A program made the position numbers and the translations under genes. From positions 1-54,786 of the forward strand of contig CAKOGP040000558.1 of the NCBI GenBank assembly GCA_933822405.4: 54,786 nt of DNA, written 5' to 3'. Under the pieces are notes generated by a model, which was not told the DNA's origin, searched no databases, and saw only the letters and a list, made by a program, of their open reading frames with translations. This stretch comes from Cylindrotheca closterium. Taxonomy: Eukaryota > Bacillariophyta > Bacillariophyceae > Bacillariales > Bacillariaceae. This document shows positions 40,834 through 52,367 of the stretch, piece by piece; position 1 is the stretch's first letter; each line of letters starts with the position of its first letter.

Positions 40834-43256
40834 TCAATTTCCGCTCTGTGTTCCAGGTCCGTGAAATATTTTGTCTTGAAACGTGAAACCCTCAAAGGGA
40901 TTATCACCCATAGGCGTTGTTCCAAAACCATGGTGACGCTGTAAACAAACGGCAAGTGAGTCATTCCCTGAACGGAAAACGGCAACTGACTTATGACAAT
41001 AATGAGCATACCTGCATACTCTGTGGACTGAAGATCGGCATGCTAGTGAACTCCTTGTCGAACTGACTTGTGTCGCTGCTTCCACTAATCTGCGGAGCCC
41101 AGGGAGCCTTGATTTCCCCATCCTGGAGTTGTTGCCAGTCGACTGAAGCAAAGAACGGATGTTGTTGTATATCTTGAGCATCGGCAGGGCCACTGCCAAG
41201 CCGCTTAGTTGGATCCTTCGTGAGCAGTCCCCGAAGAAGACTTTTGGCATTTGGGGATAAACTTGCAGGATATTGCAACTCTCCCTTTCGAATTTCTGCA
41301 AAAAGTCGCTCCCGATCTTGACAATAAAATGGTGGCAACCCAGTCAGCATCTCATACAAAAGGGCACCAAGGCTCCACCAGTCCACAGCTCGACCATGGC
41401 CTTGACGATTAAGAATCTCGGGTGCCAAATATTCAGGCGTTCCACAGAAGCTGTTGGCTCCACTTGAGCTTGAACTTATCCCTTCCTTGGACAATCCAAA
41501 ATCTGTCAGCCGAATATGTCCTTTGTCGTCCAACAGGACATTTTCTGGCTTCAAATCACGGTATATGATGTCCAAGCTATGAACATGGCTCAATGCTAGG
41601 ATGATTTCCGCCGCATAAAATCGAGCTCGGGGTTCTGGAAACTTCCCTATCTTTCCTAATTGGAAGAATAATTCACCCCCCGCACAGTAGTCGAGCACAA
41701 AATAAAGCTTGTCCTTAGACTGAAAAGCCATTCTCATCCCAACTATGAATCGATGTCTAATATATTCAAGCACACTTCTTTCTGTAATGGTATGCTCGAC
41801 CTGGTTGCGTTTGATAATATTGTCTTTCCGCAGCACCTTCAATGCAAACATTTCGCCCGACTTGATCTCACGAACAAGGAAAACTTTTCCTGCGACACAA
41901 CCACAAAGTCAGTCTCCACAGTGATAAAAGAAGGGGTACAACGTAGCTGCCCTGAAATCTTACCAAAGGAACCCTTGCCAATCACTTTGATCATTTTGAA
42001 TGAATCAAGTCTTGGAGGGGACTCCAATTTTGCTTGGCTATAACTTCCGCCAATACCCAGAGTTGCTTCCTTCATTGCGCTACCAATACCGCCAACGCTA
42101 GATCCACCGACAGCTCCTCCAAGCTGGACCCCTGAATGTGCTTGTTCCATAGTTTCATAATGCCCCTGATTCGAATCGGCAGTTTCCTCTTCCAACATTG
42201 GAAATCTACTCATGTGTGATGCACCAAGACTTTGACTGTATGTTCCCATACCTTCAATGATCCTCGCTTCATCCGCCATCATCGCAATATCCATCTCATC
42301 CTCTTCGGTCACAGGCTCGTCAGTCGGCTTATATCTTTCTGACGGTCTATATTCGTCTTCGTCATCACTATCATAATTGTGTGCTGGGCCAACTTCGTCT
42401 CCAGCGTCAAACATATCCACCATCGACATATCATCTAAATTCCCATTGGCCTGGGTGCTTGGTTGGTTTTGGGCATATCCCTGATTTGGTGACGAAGTAA
42501 TTTGCCCATTTGCATCAAATACCGCCCATGGAAGATTTTCGTATTCCGGAGGAATCATATTGGCTGCATAAGTCAAGAAGTTGCGAACAGCTTGAGACTC
42601 TCGGGCTTCCGCATTCATCAAGACTATATTCAACCAGTGCTGCAGATCGTGACGAGCAGACTGAAGCATGTGCATATTCCCTTCAAATCTTTCCAAATTG
42701 GGACACGGGGGAATCTCAGCAACTATTGACTCGAGGCCTACGGACATCGCAACGAAATCATCTTGCCCGCGAATAACCGTCCATGTCTGTAATGGTTGAA
42801 TCACTGTCACTGCATGTACGAGACCACCACCGCCTACAGGAGCCGATGCAGCAATTACGACGCTGAAACCAGCCCCGCTACTAGATCCCTATGGAGAAAG
42901 ATGAGCAAACATGAGGAACTTGTTCGTCGTTTGTCTTCAAAAGGAAAAACGCCAGAATTTTGATGTTTCCAGTTGAAAGGTGTTGAGATCGGGAATCTTT
43001 TAGATCTTCACTGCAGCCATCTGGTTCTATCCAATTCAATAGTGGGATTTCACCCTCAGCTCAACAGGACCAATGAACTGTGCTTTTAAAAAGCAGGTAG
43101 GGTGGGCTCTTCTAGGTCGCAACTACTGCGTACAAAACATACTGTACATGGCGACTGGCTGCTTCCAGGGGAGTGCAAACATACTTCCAGCCCCATCATT
43201 GCACAAGTAGACCATGTACTGCAACGAATATTGATTCTTACCTGAGACTTTTCCAT
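40834..43256 (-). CDS. PX-domain AGC-family protein kinase
   Basis: Four exons: 43242-43256, 41964-42888, 41012-41889, 40834-40938. They give 640 aa. The first exon encodes only MEKSQ and is separated by a 353-nt intron, the longest seen here. Residues 10-125 resemble a PX phosphoinositide-binding domain: QTWTVIRGQDDF stands where RRYSDF is usual, followed by P.CPNLER and RHDLQHWLNIVL. An acidic linker leads to the kinase: GKGSFGKV, lysine in MFALKVLRK, YRDLKPENVLLDD, DFGLSKEG and CGTPEYLAPEIL with the activation-loop threonine. The tail holds a hydrophobic motif, NPFEGFTF. The PX-kinase order is that of SGK3, a PI3P-recruited endosomal kinase. Equivalent function is inference. The gene is divergent from DRG1. 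Confidence 0.88.
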
Positions 43257-43565
43257 TGCTGTGGTCTCCAAATTTCCCTAGATCCTTTTATAATATGTAA
43301 TGGCCGTGATCAGCAGTCTGTACCAGAAAAACTCAAACCCATCGCAAAAACGAATCCAAAGGGGGTTTGACAGAGGATTTATCGCCGCATAAGTATTTCC
43401 ACATCTTATGCGACATACATAAAACACAAACACTACAGAGTATGCGTGTTACGTGCGTGGAGTTGAGTCAGGTAACCTGTATGCGCGGAATGAAATTGCG
43501 CGAAAGTTTTGATTTGGGAAGTCAAACAAAAAACACCACATTACCGTAAACAGAGCGCTTTCATC
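43257..43565. promoter_or_regulatory. Bidirectional intergenic region between the kinase and DRG1
   Basis: 309 bp lie between divergent start codons. It must contain both promoters. I see no recognisable site. Confidence 0.4.
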
Positions 43566-45380
43566 ATGGGTGTAATGGAAAAGATCAAAGAAATCGAGGC
43601 CGAAATGGCCAGAACGCAGAAGAACAAGGCAACAAACTACCACTTGGGAACTTTGAAGGCGAAACTGGCCCGTCTTCGTAATGAATTATTCGTTGAACAA
43701 TCAGGAAGTGGTGGAGGTTCTAGTACGGGTGAGGGATTTGATGTGGCCAGAAATGGAGATGCTCGGGTAGCTTTGATTGGGTTCCCTTCTGTGGGCAAGT
43801 CTAGTTTGCTGAACGCACTTACGTAAGCCTCTACTGCGTCATAAGATGCCGCCCTTGCTTGCCCAACAACTTTGGTTTCCTAACAACTGACCCAACAGGA
43901 GCACAGAGTCGGAAGCCGCGGCGTATGAGTTTACTACGTTGACGTGTATTCCCGGCGTTCTGAACTACTCAGGCAGCAAGATCCAAGTGTTGGATTTGTA
44001 AGTTTATCAAGCTCATCAATATCGTTAATATGAATAAAATCATGTACAAACTACATCGTCGCCAAGTTCTCACAAAAGTTGTCATGCATGCGCTACAAAT
44101 ATTGTTAGACCAGGAATTATCGAAGGTGCCGCTCATGGTGCTGGACGTGGAAAAGTTCGTGATCCAGCTATTGTAGATTGTGGTTTACGCTTCGTGTTGC
44201 TAACGTGTTAATAATCTCATACCCACAGGAAGTCATCGCTGTCGCACGTAATGCAGATGCTATCCTGATTGTCCTCGACTCGATGAAAGAAGGTATTTCA
44301 AATGTTTTCCCTGTTTGCCTTGTCATTCAGGACAAATCTAAAAAAACATTTGTCTTCTTAAAGGTCTGAACCGCCACAGAGAAATTCTGGAGAGAGAGCT
44401 TGAAACAGTGGGCATCCGTCTCAACCAACGGCCGCCAGATGTAGCAGTTTCCAAGCGAAGTGGAGGGGCAGTGAGGTTCTCTTCAACGGTGCCCCAAACT
44501 AAACTTGGTCCAGATCCCGAGAAAATCGTTACTCAAATCCTGAGAGAGTACAAGATCGTCAGCGCAGATGTACTAGCGAGGGAAGAAATCACAGTGGATC
44601 AATTGGTGGACGTCATTATTGGTAAGTTTCAATGTTGACAACAAAGCGAGACCATTCGTCGTTCTGTACTAATCGAAAAATCAATCAGGCAATAGGCAAT
44701 ACAAGCCCTGCCTGTATCTGTACAACAAAATTGACGCCGTTACCATCGAAGAGGTTGATCAACTGGCTCGGATGCCTCACTCGATGGTAGGTAGTGTCGC
44801 GCAGAGATTTAACATTGGCGAACCCATGGAGGACGATCTCTTGAAACAAAACCTGTGGAAATATCTTGGTTTGACAAGGATCTATACAAAGCGCAAAGGT
44901 AAGGTTGGTTGGTGACAGTGATCTTGTCAAAAGGTTTCAAAACACTGTTCTGACTTTGGTGTGGGATCTCCATAACAGGGTCGCCTCCAGATTTGGAGGA
45001 ACCAGTTGTATTATCTGACATAAGAAAAGGAACGACTGTGAAATCACTTTGTGCAAATATTAGTACTCAGCTTCTAAGAGACTTCAACTACGCGCTTGTA
45101 TGGGGTACCTCTGCGAAACACAGGTCAGTCTTTCATCTATTTTGTTATCATGTTATTGATATCCTGTCGTTGACATGGCCCTTTTTCAAATCACAGTCCG
45201 CAGAGATGTGGTTTGAGCCATAAGCTCGATGACGAAGATGTAGTCCAAATCGTTAGCAAAACAATCAAGCAACAACAACTGGACAAGAACTATGGTGTGC
45301 TTGCTCAGGAGTACCAAGACAAGCATTCAAAGAAGAGATTGGAAGCGAAGAAAAAGAAGCAACAGCGACTCCGCGGTTGA
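43566..45380 (+). CDS. DRG1: Developmentally regulated GTP-binding protein DRG1
   Basis: Eight exons: 43566-43822, 43899-43997, 44109-44154, 44229-44292, 44364-44621, 44689-44898, 44979-45123, 45197-45380. They give 420 aa. DRG1 is a conserved Obg-like GTPase that binds DFRP1 and ribosomes and supports translation. Visible parts are the N-terminal helical hairpin ([20 protein letters not shown]), G1 [12 protein letters not shown]2 [10 protein letters not shown]3 as [18 protein letters not shown] (Obg type), G4 NKID, and the TGS-like C-terminus with WGTSAKHSPQRCG and DEDVVQIV. The tail is about 35 residues longer than in human DRG1 and very basic ([16 protein letters not shown]). The gene ends in TGA, showing that TGA is a normal stop in this genome. 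Confidence 0.95.
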
Positions 45381-45668
45381 TTTTCAGTCATATCACTATT
45401 TGTCATCTGATGTTTTATGTGGATTGATCATTACTGCTTTCTGGTTGTGGATTGTTTGTAGGTACTGTCATTCACTTCTACTGCGTTTTCGGCGCCTTCT
45501 TGCTATAGCGACTGTCTTGTCAATAGACTTGTCGCCCACCGACCAATGTGCAAGATCCATTTTCGAAGCAACATAATGAATTAGTTTTCTTTTCCTCCCA
45601 CCCATTTGCTAGTTTCACAAGAGCAGAAGCTGGGTTAGTTTGCGCTGCCCTTTGCGACCATCAATGTT

Positions 45669-47125
45669 TCAAGCAAAGATTCTTACCGTAGGGAAAATGA
45701 AAGATTTGAATTCCTTAGCTGTGCCTTTGGTTTGTTGTAGAAACCCAACAATCACAACCGCGATTTCTGCCTCTTCTTGCTCTGACCAATTGACGCTCCC
45801 AGCGGAGCAAGTTCCTTCAGCCAACTGGGTTCTAGTCATTTCGACGTCTCTTGAGCTTTCCGAATCACGCTCGCCAAAGAGAGAATCATCAATCTTGGCG
45901 AGCGCTGGTTTCCATGCCACAACTTCAAAAACGTCAACTAAGAGTCGGAAAAAAAACACTTCTAGACAATATAAACTCACTGATGTCATTTTTCGGGGTT
46001 GACTCTAACGGATCCATCTTTAGCAATGCCGTCTTGTATTGGTACCTTTCCTGGAGGAATAGCCTGCGATCAGTCTCCACGAGAGCCTTAGCGGTTCTCC
46101 TAGGAGCATTCTGAACTGTATTGAATTCGAGCTCGTTACTGTAATCTGCAGCTTTGGCTAACTTGTCCCAATCATCTTGATCTGAGATCAATCTGCAAAA
46201 CAAGGAAGACTGTGGGTATGAAATAGTCCTAGTTGCTTGGTGGAAACCTTGGAAAGTTAAGTCATACGGAGAACACATAGATATGTATCAGATAGACGTC
46301 CTCACCTGTAGCATGATAGACATCTGGATTCATTGCTCTAGTTGACAGTTTCCCCACACAGCACGGTGCGACAACAATTCCCATCGCACCGGAGTCTCCA
46401 GCACGTCGAAGAGCGACATCAGTAGCTTCCCCACACAAGTGTAGTGCAAGTCCAAGGTCAAGGCGTTCATGAAACGACTCTACTGGGCCGTGCCATGCGA
46501 AGAGGTTGGTCAGCACACCATCCTTGCCACAACACTTCATAGTGTTGCCACTTTTGTGTACGTTCGGTCTCATGAACCTTCTGTATTCTTGACTTTGCAG
46601 AACCTCTTCGACCACAAGGTTGGCTTTGTTATGCATGAGATCAAGAGAGTGTTTCCTTAGATCGACGACGCATACTACTGCGTTTGGTAGCAATAACGCC
46701 AAAGGCAAGGCAAGATGACCACTACCACCTCCGAAGTCGACTATAGTACATTCTGTGTTTGCCGGAACAAGCCTCATGATGCAGCGGAGCAAACTTCGAA
46801 TCTGTCCTTCTTTTCTGGCAGCTCGACGTCGATCTTTCAGTTGTCCTGGGTGGTCACCCCAAATTCTCGCGGAATGTGGAAGATAGTCATGAAATGGCCA
46901 ATCTTCGCTTTCGCTTCTGCATGCAGGCGGCAGACAAACATACTCAGGTTCTACAATAGGCAAGATATTTGACAAAACCTTCTCGAAGCGTTTGAAATGG
47001 ACCCCAGCTATCTTTGGAAGGTTACCAGATTCTGTCATCTGGAGGGTGATGCTGTCTGTACAAATTTCAAATAAAAATGTGAAGCCCACAGAGCCAAAAA
47101 GTTCGATCAAACGGTTAGGAGTCAT
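45669..47125 (-). CDS. GSTCD-like SAM-dependent methyltransferase
   Basis: Three exons: 46306-47125, 45981-46235, 45669-45937. They give 447 aa from the ATG at 47125. The frame is open further upstream, so a 5' exon may be missing. The SAM-binding motif is VDFGGGSGHLALPLALLLPN. Later come LGLALHLCGEATD and VVAPCCVGKLS, the paired HxCG and PCC motifs of the GSTCD/METTL25-type family. After the second junction TISYPQSSLF matches the family's YPRS segment. RNA-modifying enzymes of the TRM13 group share the CCG patch, so RNA methylation is possible but unproven. A strong donor (GTAAGA) before the final stop permits another exon ending at 45615. The 5' end overlaps a sequence duplicated at 47567-47712. 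Confidence 0.75.
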
Positions 47126-47247
47126 ACATCTCGTTTCATAATTGGTGGCTAGATATTGCAGGCTTTCCGGGTTCCGATCCGGGTGAGACACAGATTCGGT
47201 CTCCAAGAGTAGAACTCGAAGAGTTCCAACTCGAAGAGTCCACGAAC
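47107..47247. repeat. Duplicated block, copy 1 (overlaps the methyltransferase 5' end)
   Basis: Near-identical to 47567-47712 in the same orientation. Shared landmarks are TTTCATAATTGGTGGCTAG, TTTCCGGGTTCCGATCCGGG and GAGTTCCAACT. Copy 1 lacks about 12 bp (TCCTAGCCCACG) that copy 2 has. Confidence 0.8.
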
Positions 47248-47784
47248 TTGAAGTCTCCGCAAGATATAAATCCTGCGTCCTTTTCTTTCCCCTAGGCGGG
47301 TGGGTGGGAGTTAAAAATTTCTACCTATTGCTGGAGTCTGAAGGTGTTTTGCTCAAGTTCCGAGTTGGATTGATTTGTGTGCTTTTTGAGGCAGCCGCAA
47401 GTCATTTCAATTCGGGGCTTTTCGCAGGCATTCCTCCAGCTTCGTACTTTGTACGGTCTCTTTCCTAAGGTGGTCATTCGAAGTATTCATGACCACCGGA
47501 ATCTGGAATTCTTCTTCTCTCTTTCTTTTGTAACCTTGCTATACGGTCAGCTGGGTAGAGTTCAGGTTAGGAGTCGTACATCTTGTTTCATAATTGGTGG
47601 CTAGATATTGTCCTAGCCCACGCAGGCTTTCCGGGTTCCGATCCGGGTGAGACACAGATTCGGGTCTCCAAGAGTAGAACGCGAAGAGTTCCAACTTGAA
47701 GAGTCCACGAACTTTTCTTTCCCCCTCTGCCTTCTCAGATGTACGACCCACAAACATTGCTCTTCCCCCCAAGCAACTGGCACT
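47248..47784. other. Spacer between methyltransferase gene and DIRS-like relic
   Basis: No gene is seen. It contains the second copy of the duplicated block (47567-47712). The rest, including a G-rich GGCGGGTGGGTGGGAG near 47295, is unassigned. Confidence 0.45.
47567..47712. repeat. Duplicated block, copy 2
   Basis: Second copy of 47107-47247, offset by about 460 bp. Translated on the minus strand both give YLATNYETRC followed by diverging sequence, so this copy is a detached 5' piece of the methyltransferase gene or its leader. Confidence 0.8.
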
Positions 47785-48800
47785 TCAGTGACAGTATAAG
47801 GTGATCTTGACTTGCTCACGAGGTTTCCATTCGCGATAGCTTGTGCCTACTTTTTCGTTGGAGCGGCGGAGGCGCCAACGCCCATGTTCGTAGACCTGGG
47901 TTTCAGAGGCAATCGTGAGACGGCGACCGCCGCATGTGTCTTTTCGGGAGACATGTGAGCGGCCACCACGGCGGTAGCAGTGGAGGGACCGGAAGCGACT
48001 TTCTATGGTATCTGAAGGGGTACCATCAAAAGGTAGCAGGAGGGGGTCACCTTCCAGGCGTTGTTTGTAGAGACTCGGATAAAGGTAGGTGCTGCGAAAG
48101 AAGAAAGAAGTCCATGCAATGCCATTGGCATGGCAGAAAACGGGCCCTGTACGTCGGACCCGGTACGATAGTGCCCGACGGAACCACTTTCCGGTACAGA
48201 GGCCTGACCGGGTAATGTGCGCGATGATGACGTCGGCAATGCGGGTGCGTTCTGATTTAGTCACTGGGTTAAGTCGGAAGGTGACCATACCACAGTTCCT
48301 AGGGAGGTCCGCTTGTCCACAATTTTCAGGCTCCAGAATAGAGCAGTCTTCCCAATTGAGGCCAAAGCATTCAGCTGAGCGAAGCCAACCTAGCCAAAGG
48401 ATCAGGTTAGTCAGCCCTGCCAGTGCGATGTCCCGGCGTTGGACGTCAGAAGTGGCTTCATGGAATTGATGGTCCAAGAAGCAATCAAGAGCTCGAATGT
48501 GGCGATCCAGAAGGGCCACGGAAGGCCTGGAGTAATCCCCCATTCGTGCTACCATTCCCTTTGCAAACAAGTGGAATGACAACCCATCCGTTGGTCAACA
48601 ATCTTGGTATAGAACTTTGTTGTCCTGTGACATGTATGCAGTTTGCGGAGTGTTGAGGGAGTCCAGAGATAGCCACTGGGAAGCAGCCGATCGGAGGGCT
48701 CGAACTGTGCCAAAGCTGATGGGAGTTTGTGCACCTCGGTCGTGCTTCTTGGTGGAATGGCGGAGGCTGTACCATTCCTGACACCACATGAGGGGGATAT
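47785..48800 (-). pseudogene. Tyrosine recombinase of the DIRS-like element
   Basis: Another frameshift near 48800 leads into IPLMWCQEWYSLRHSTKK and TPISFGTVRALRSAASQW, typical of diatom DIRS recombinases. The catalytic set is visible: arginine in LWLGWLRSAECFGL, the H-x-x-R box in LHCYRRGGRSHVSR, and GRWRLRR...TSY with the nucleophilic tyrosine. One TGA (48597-48595) interrupts the N-terminal part. Confidence 0.8.
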
Positions 48801-49290
48801 CGGGTCCGGAAGGAGGCTCTAGCTAGCAGAACGGTGGGCTTCAGAACTTGGATGGCAAAATTGGACTCAAACTGACGGATGACACTCAGTTTTGACTTGT
48901 AGCTAACGTGGGTTCCCTTGGCCCACGATGAGATGATGTCCAACAGTCTGACTTGTTCCAACATCAAGAGGAGGAGATCATCGGCAAGAACTAGTTCACG
49001 TTGCAGGTATTGTCGCACAGTGCAGGCTTCACAGACAAAGTTGTTGGGCCAGGTGGCATGGCGTGGGAAGGTCAAGCCTTCATCGCGGAGGCGACGAGTC
49101 TTGAAGGGTTCCCCGGTTCGGAAGCAGTCACGGTGATAGGTGGACCCACAGGCACGGAATTGGCCAAATCCTTTAGCTGAAAATGTGCATTGGAGTCGCG
49201 TCTCAATCTCCTTGCGGCTGAACCCTTTCTGGCAACCCGCGCATAAGTGTGGCTTGGGCGGCATGCCAAAAGGGGGCGGCAGTGGGAGTC
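48800..49290 (-). pseudogene. Cysteine-rich segment of the DIRS-like element
   Basis: After a frameshift near 49300 the sequence reads PPKPHLCAGCQKGFSRKE, then CGSTYHRDCF and NNFVCEACTVRQYL. The Cys/His pairs suggest a zinc-binding domain. It is followed by a helical stretch (DDLLLLMLEQVRLLD, TYKSKLSVIRQFE-like) that corresponds to the N-terminal DNA-binding part of tyrosine recombinases. Confidence 0.6.
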
Positions 49291-50195
49291 TTGTCCAACC
49301 TAGAGTTGGGGTTGAGGGAGAGTGTGTGAGGTGCAATGTAAAGAACAACAATGGGGATCGGCAGGAGTGGCGGGAATCGCAGGTTGGTCTTGTGTGGGTA
49401 GATGGTATCAAGTTTGTAGACGTAACGAGACATGTGGCGCCAGGAAGCTTCAACAACTCTGGGCACAAAGAGCAGCGCGGATGCGGTGAAGGGGCATTCA
49501 ACCCACGAGTTGAGTAGGAAGGTGAGGAGCTGGCGGGCCAGTTCCGGTGGTGGACACCATGCTGTCGTTTGGTGTAGGCAGAGGGATGCTGTCCAGGGTT
49601 GGTTCCAGGATCTGTACCATGTCAAATGGGCCATTTGTGGCAGATGGGTCCACACCAACGCCATGTCAAAGGGAACAGGATCAAAGATAGCTTGAGTTAG
49701 CCTATCCGAGTCCATGATATCTTGAAGGGCAGACATCCAAACACCGCGGCTGAGGCCATCAGTCCCTTGGGTGATTAGCACTCTGCCCGGTACATGGACC
49801 ACTTGGAGGACACATTGGAGGTCCAGTTCAAGAAGTCTGATCTCACTGATCAATTTGTGGAGGGAGCGTGTCCTGGAAGAGCCCGTGGTGGCAATCCAAT
49901 AAACTCCCGAGTTGTCAGTGAAGTAGAAAACTGTAGTCCCAATCACCTGGTGGGCATGGGGGCTTTCTTTGATCCAAAGCAGGGTCTCTTTCAGGGTCGC
50001 CAACTCTTTCCATACAGAAGGGAAGATGTAGATGGATGGTTTCCACTTTCCTTGCCACATCTCAAAGTCACAATTTGGGAGCTGTATGGTGCCCCCGGTG
50101 CCAGTTCCACTCCCGTCTCCAAAGGTTGGGACCAGTGTTGCAGCTTCCCATCCTCTAGTAAAGAGTCCTTCACTCCGAGTGAGGAATTGTCGCCA
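49203..50195 (-). pseudogene. RNase H and connection region of the DIRS-like element
   Basis: After a TGA at 50198-50196 (in QxWRQFL, where family members have WWR) the same frame continues. It contains FYFTDNSGVYWIATTGSSRT and VVHVPGRVLITQGTDGLSRG, the two RNase H blocks of DIRS elements. Then follow PPPELARQLL and ALLFVPRVVEASWRHMSR. The frame is lost near 49300. Confidence 0.75.
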
Positions 50196-51197
50196 TCATT
50201 GGAGCTTGTCGAGAACTGCGGAGTTGAGGGAAGTGGTAGTGTAGTAGGGTGCCGCTCCATTGCCAAGCCCTGGAGGGTGGACTATGGTATGGAACTCTTT
50301 GAGATGAGTATGTCCCAATCGCCGGGGAGTTGCTTCCGTAAGGGACTCCAAAACGCCGACCGCAACTGCAAGACCAAGACTGGACGACTTCTTGTGCTTT
50401 GGAGATTGTAGCAAGTAATCGCAGATGGCCAGCGCTCTTTCTTTCTTGGCTTCCGGGATTCGAAGGCAAGGAACAGTTGTGGTGTCAAAGAGGAAACCAC
50501 AGTATTTGACGACTTGCTGAGGCGGTACCAACTTCTTTGGATGAAAGAGGAACCCACAGTCAACTGCTTTGTCCAAGAAGAATTGCAGCCCTTGGGCTGT
50601 CTTTTTGTGCGTGGGCCCATGGATGAGGAAATCGTCTACCCATACCCAGATGTGCACAGCTCCTCCATCACTGGAGGTCAAGATGAATCCGTAACCAAGC
50701 TTTGGATCAAATCCATTGTCTTGTAGACCCGTCCAGTATCAGTTAAAATTCTCCTTTACAAGTCGTACAAAGGCGAGACCGATTTGGCAGGCAATGGCTG
50801 GACTATTTCCGGCTCCCATAGCTAGTCCATAGTAGGACAGTAGCTCCTCGGTCTTAGGATGCAGGAGACCCAGGTACGGTCGGTCCTCTGGATGTGTCGG
50901 AAAATTGTAAAAGAACTTGGACAGGTCGACCACTGCAGAGTATCCTTCAGTGTACATTTGGTCCACAATGTGGGCTATCCTCGGCATGAAGACCCGGTCT
51001 TGCCCCACACAATCGTTCTGACCACCTCGTAGCATGTCCGCAATTACCCGCCATTGTCCAGGTTGGCCATCCTTCCCAACCACAAATAGAGGGGCATTGG
51101 CGAGGACGGTAAGTCCTTCATCAGTGCTTCGAAGTACCCCAAGCTCAACAAGTTTGTCCACAAATTGGACAGCAGCCTCTAGCATTTCTTCATCCAT
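50196..51197 (-). pseudogene. Reverse transcriptase of the DIRS-like element
   Basis: Conserved RT blocks include VVGKDGQPGQWRVIADMLRG, the first aspartate in YSAVVDLSKFFYNFP, GLAMGAGNSPAIACQIGLAF and the catalytic VWVDDFLIHG. An in-frame TGA at 50741-50739 interrupts it just before the block that reads YWTGLQDNGFDPKLGYG. The frame is otherwise intact over 1 kb, so inactivation looks recent. Confidence 0.85.
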
Positions 51198-51276
51198 TGG
51201 AGCGTTGGGTCGGAGACAAAGATCTGGCTGTTTCAGGAAATTCTGGCGTGCCCCATTTCACACTTCCTCCCAGTGC

Positions 51277-52260
51277 TCAGACGGGAAGAGAAAGGTCTGG
51301 GGGATGCCAATCAAACACATTGTTGTTGAGCGGGGTGGTTGCCCGGGACAAGTTGTTCCCAGTCTTTGGTCCCTGTGTTGTTCTGGTGGGCGTAGCAGTC
51401 GGGTGGTTGAACAAATGTTGTAGTGAGAAGGAAATGTACTCCCAGTGGAAAAGTGGCGAAGTTCGTTGGAGGCTCTTGTGTGACACTTCAGCTTCGTAGC
51501 CTTTGGGGATGCCCAGTCCCCGTGCAACTTCTTCCTTCAGGAGTCGCGGAACTCCCTTCTCAGTTTGGATCCATGCTCCTATTTGGTTAGGCATGGGGTC
51601 GTGGAGGGAGTGGGGGGTGTGTGTACTGCCAGATTGGGAGTATGACTTGCGCGGTATCAATCCCGGCGGAGTGAGAAGATTTCCCATAGGTCGGATCACT
51701 GACATATCTCGATCTAAACTGTCCCATGTCCATTGTGCTTGACAATCAATTCTTGTTCGAACCACCAGTAGCCGTTCTTGGGTGATAGCACCTCCTATTG
51801 ATGTTGCCTTGATAGTGCAACAATTGATATTGCAGCCCGCTTCTCTCCATCTAGTAGTTGTAGGTTTGCTCGTTGGTCCGTATTGCCACAAAGTTGGGTC
51901 GGAGCGCCAGGATTCAATGATAACCTTTGGTCTGTGTTTGGGAGGCACAGAATCCACCATGTCCTCCCATGGTTCTTGCTTGGGGCCGCCACTTGGTCGT
52001 GTGTAGTGGCCTTTCTCGATCACCAAAAGATCCACCGGGTGAGTGTCGAGGAGCCCCTTCCACTGATGGTGGGGTCCATACAGCACCACTGGTGGGTCTC
52101 TCAAGTCTGTTGGAACAGTCTCCTCATTTTCTCGGATGGAGAATGTTACCTTCATCTTGGGCCATGCATAGCACATGACTTCACATCCACCTCCTATTAT
52201 GCCCAGGGTTTCCAGTCCTACCAAAGTTGTTGCAGCTACCTTACAAATCTCTATTCCCAC
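51277..52260 (-). pseudogene. C5-DNA-methyltransferase-like region of the DIRS-like element
   Basis: This 327-codon frame has blocks in the order of a C5-cytosine methyltransferase: PVDLLVIEKG (motif IV region), RPKVIIESW where ENV is expected, KATSIGGAITQERLLVVR (compare GVPQ.R.R.F), MGNLLTPPGL, and RLLKEEVARGLGIPKGY with HWEYIS (compare RRLT..E.ARLQGFPD). The catalytic PCQ and ENV are not present in recognisable form, so it may be inactive or a divergent derivative. The assignment is by pattern only. Confidence 0.35.
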
Positions 52261-52367
52261 TGTTGCCCCACTTGCCCCGACTCCATCTATACGAGTTTGC
52301 TCACCTTCCGATTAAACAAGAATACAAACAGAACAGTCAGCTATAGCAGATTAAATTGATATTGCTT

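Noticed and set aside
45615..45669. Fourth coding exon of the methyltransferase gene
   Set aside because: A GTAAGA donor and a CAG acceptor exist, but the extra residues (RKLTQLLLL) give no family support over the direct stop at 45669, so it is left as an alternative.
47625..47650. tRNA gene suggested by the GGTTCCGATCC box-B-like sequence
   Set aside because: The T-loop would have eight nucleotides, and no 5' acceptor strand complementary to the bases after it exists within 100 bp on either strand.
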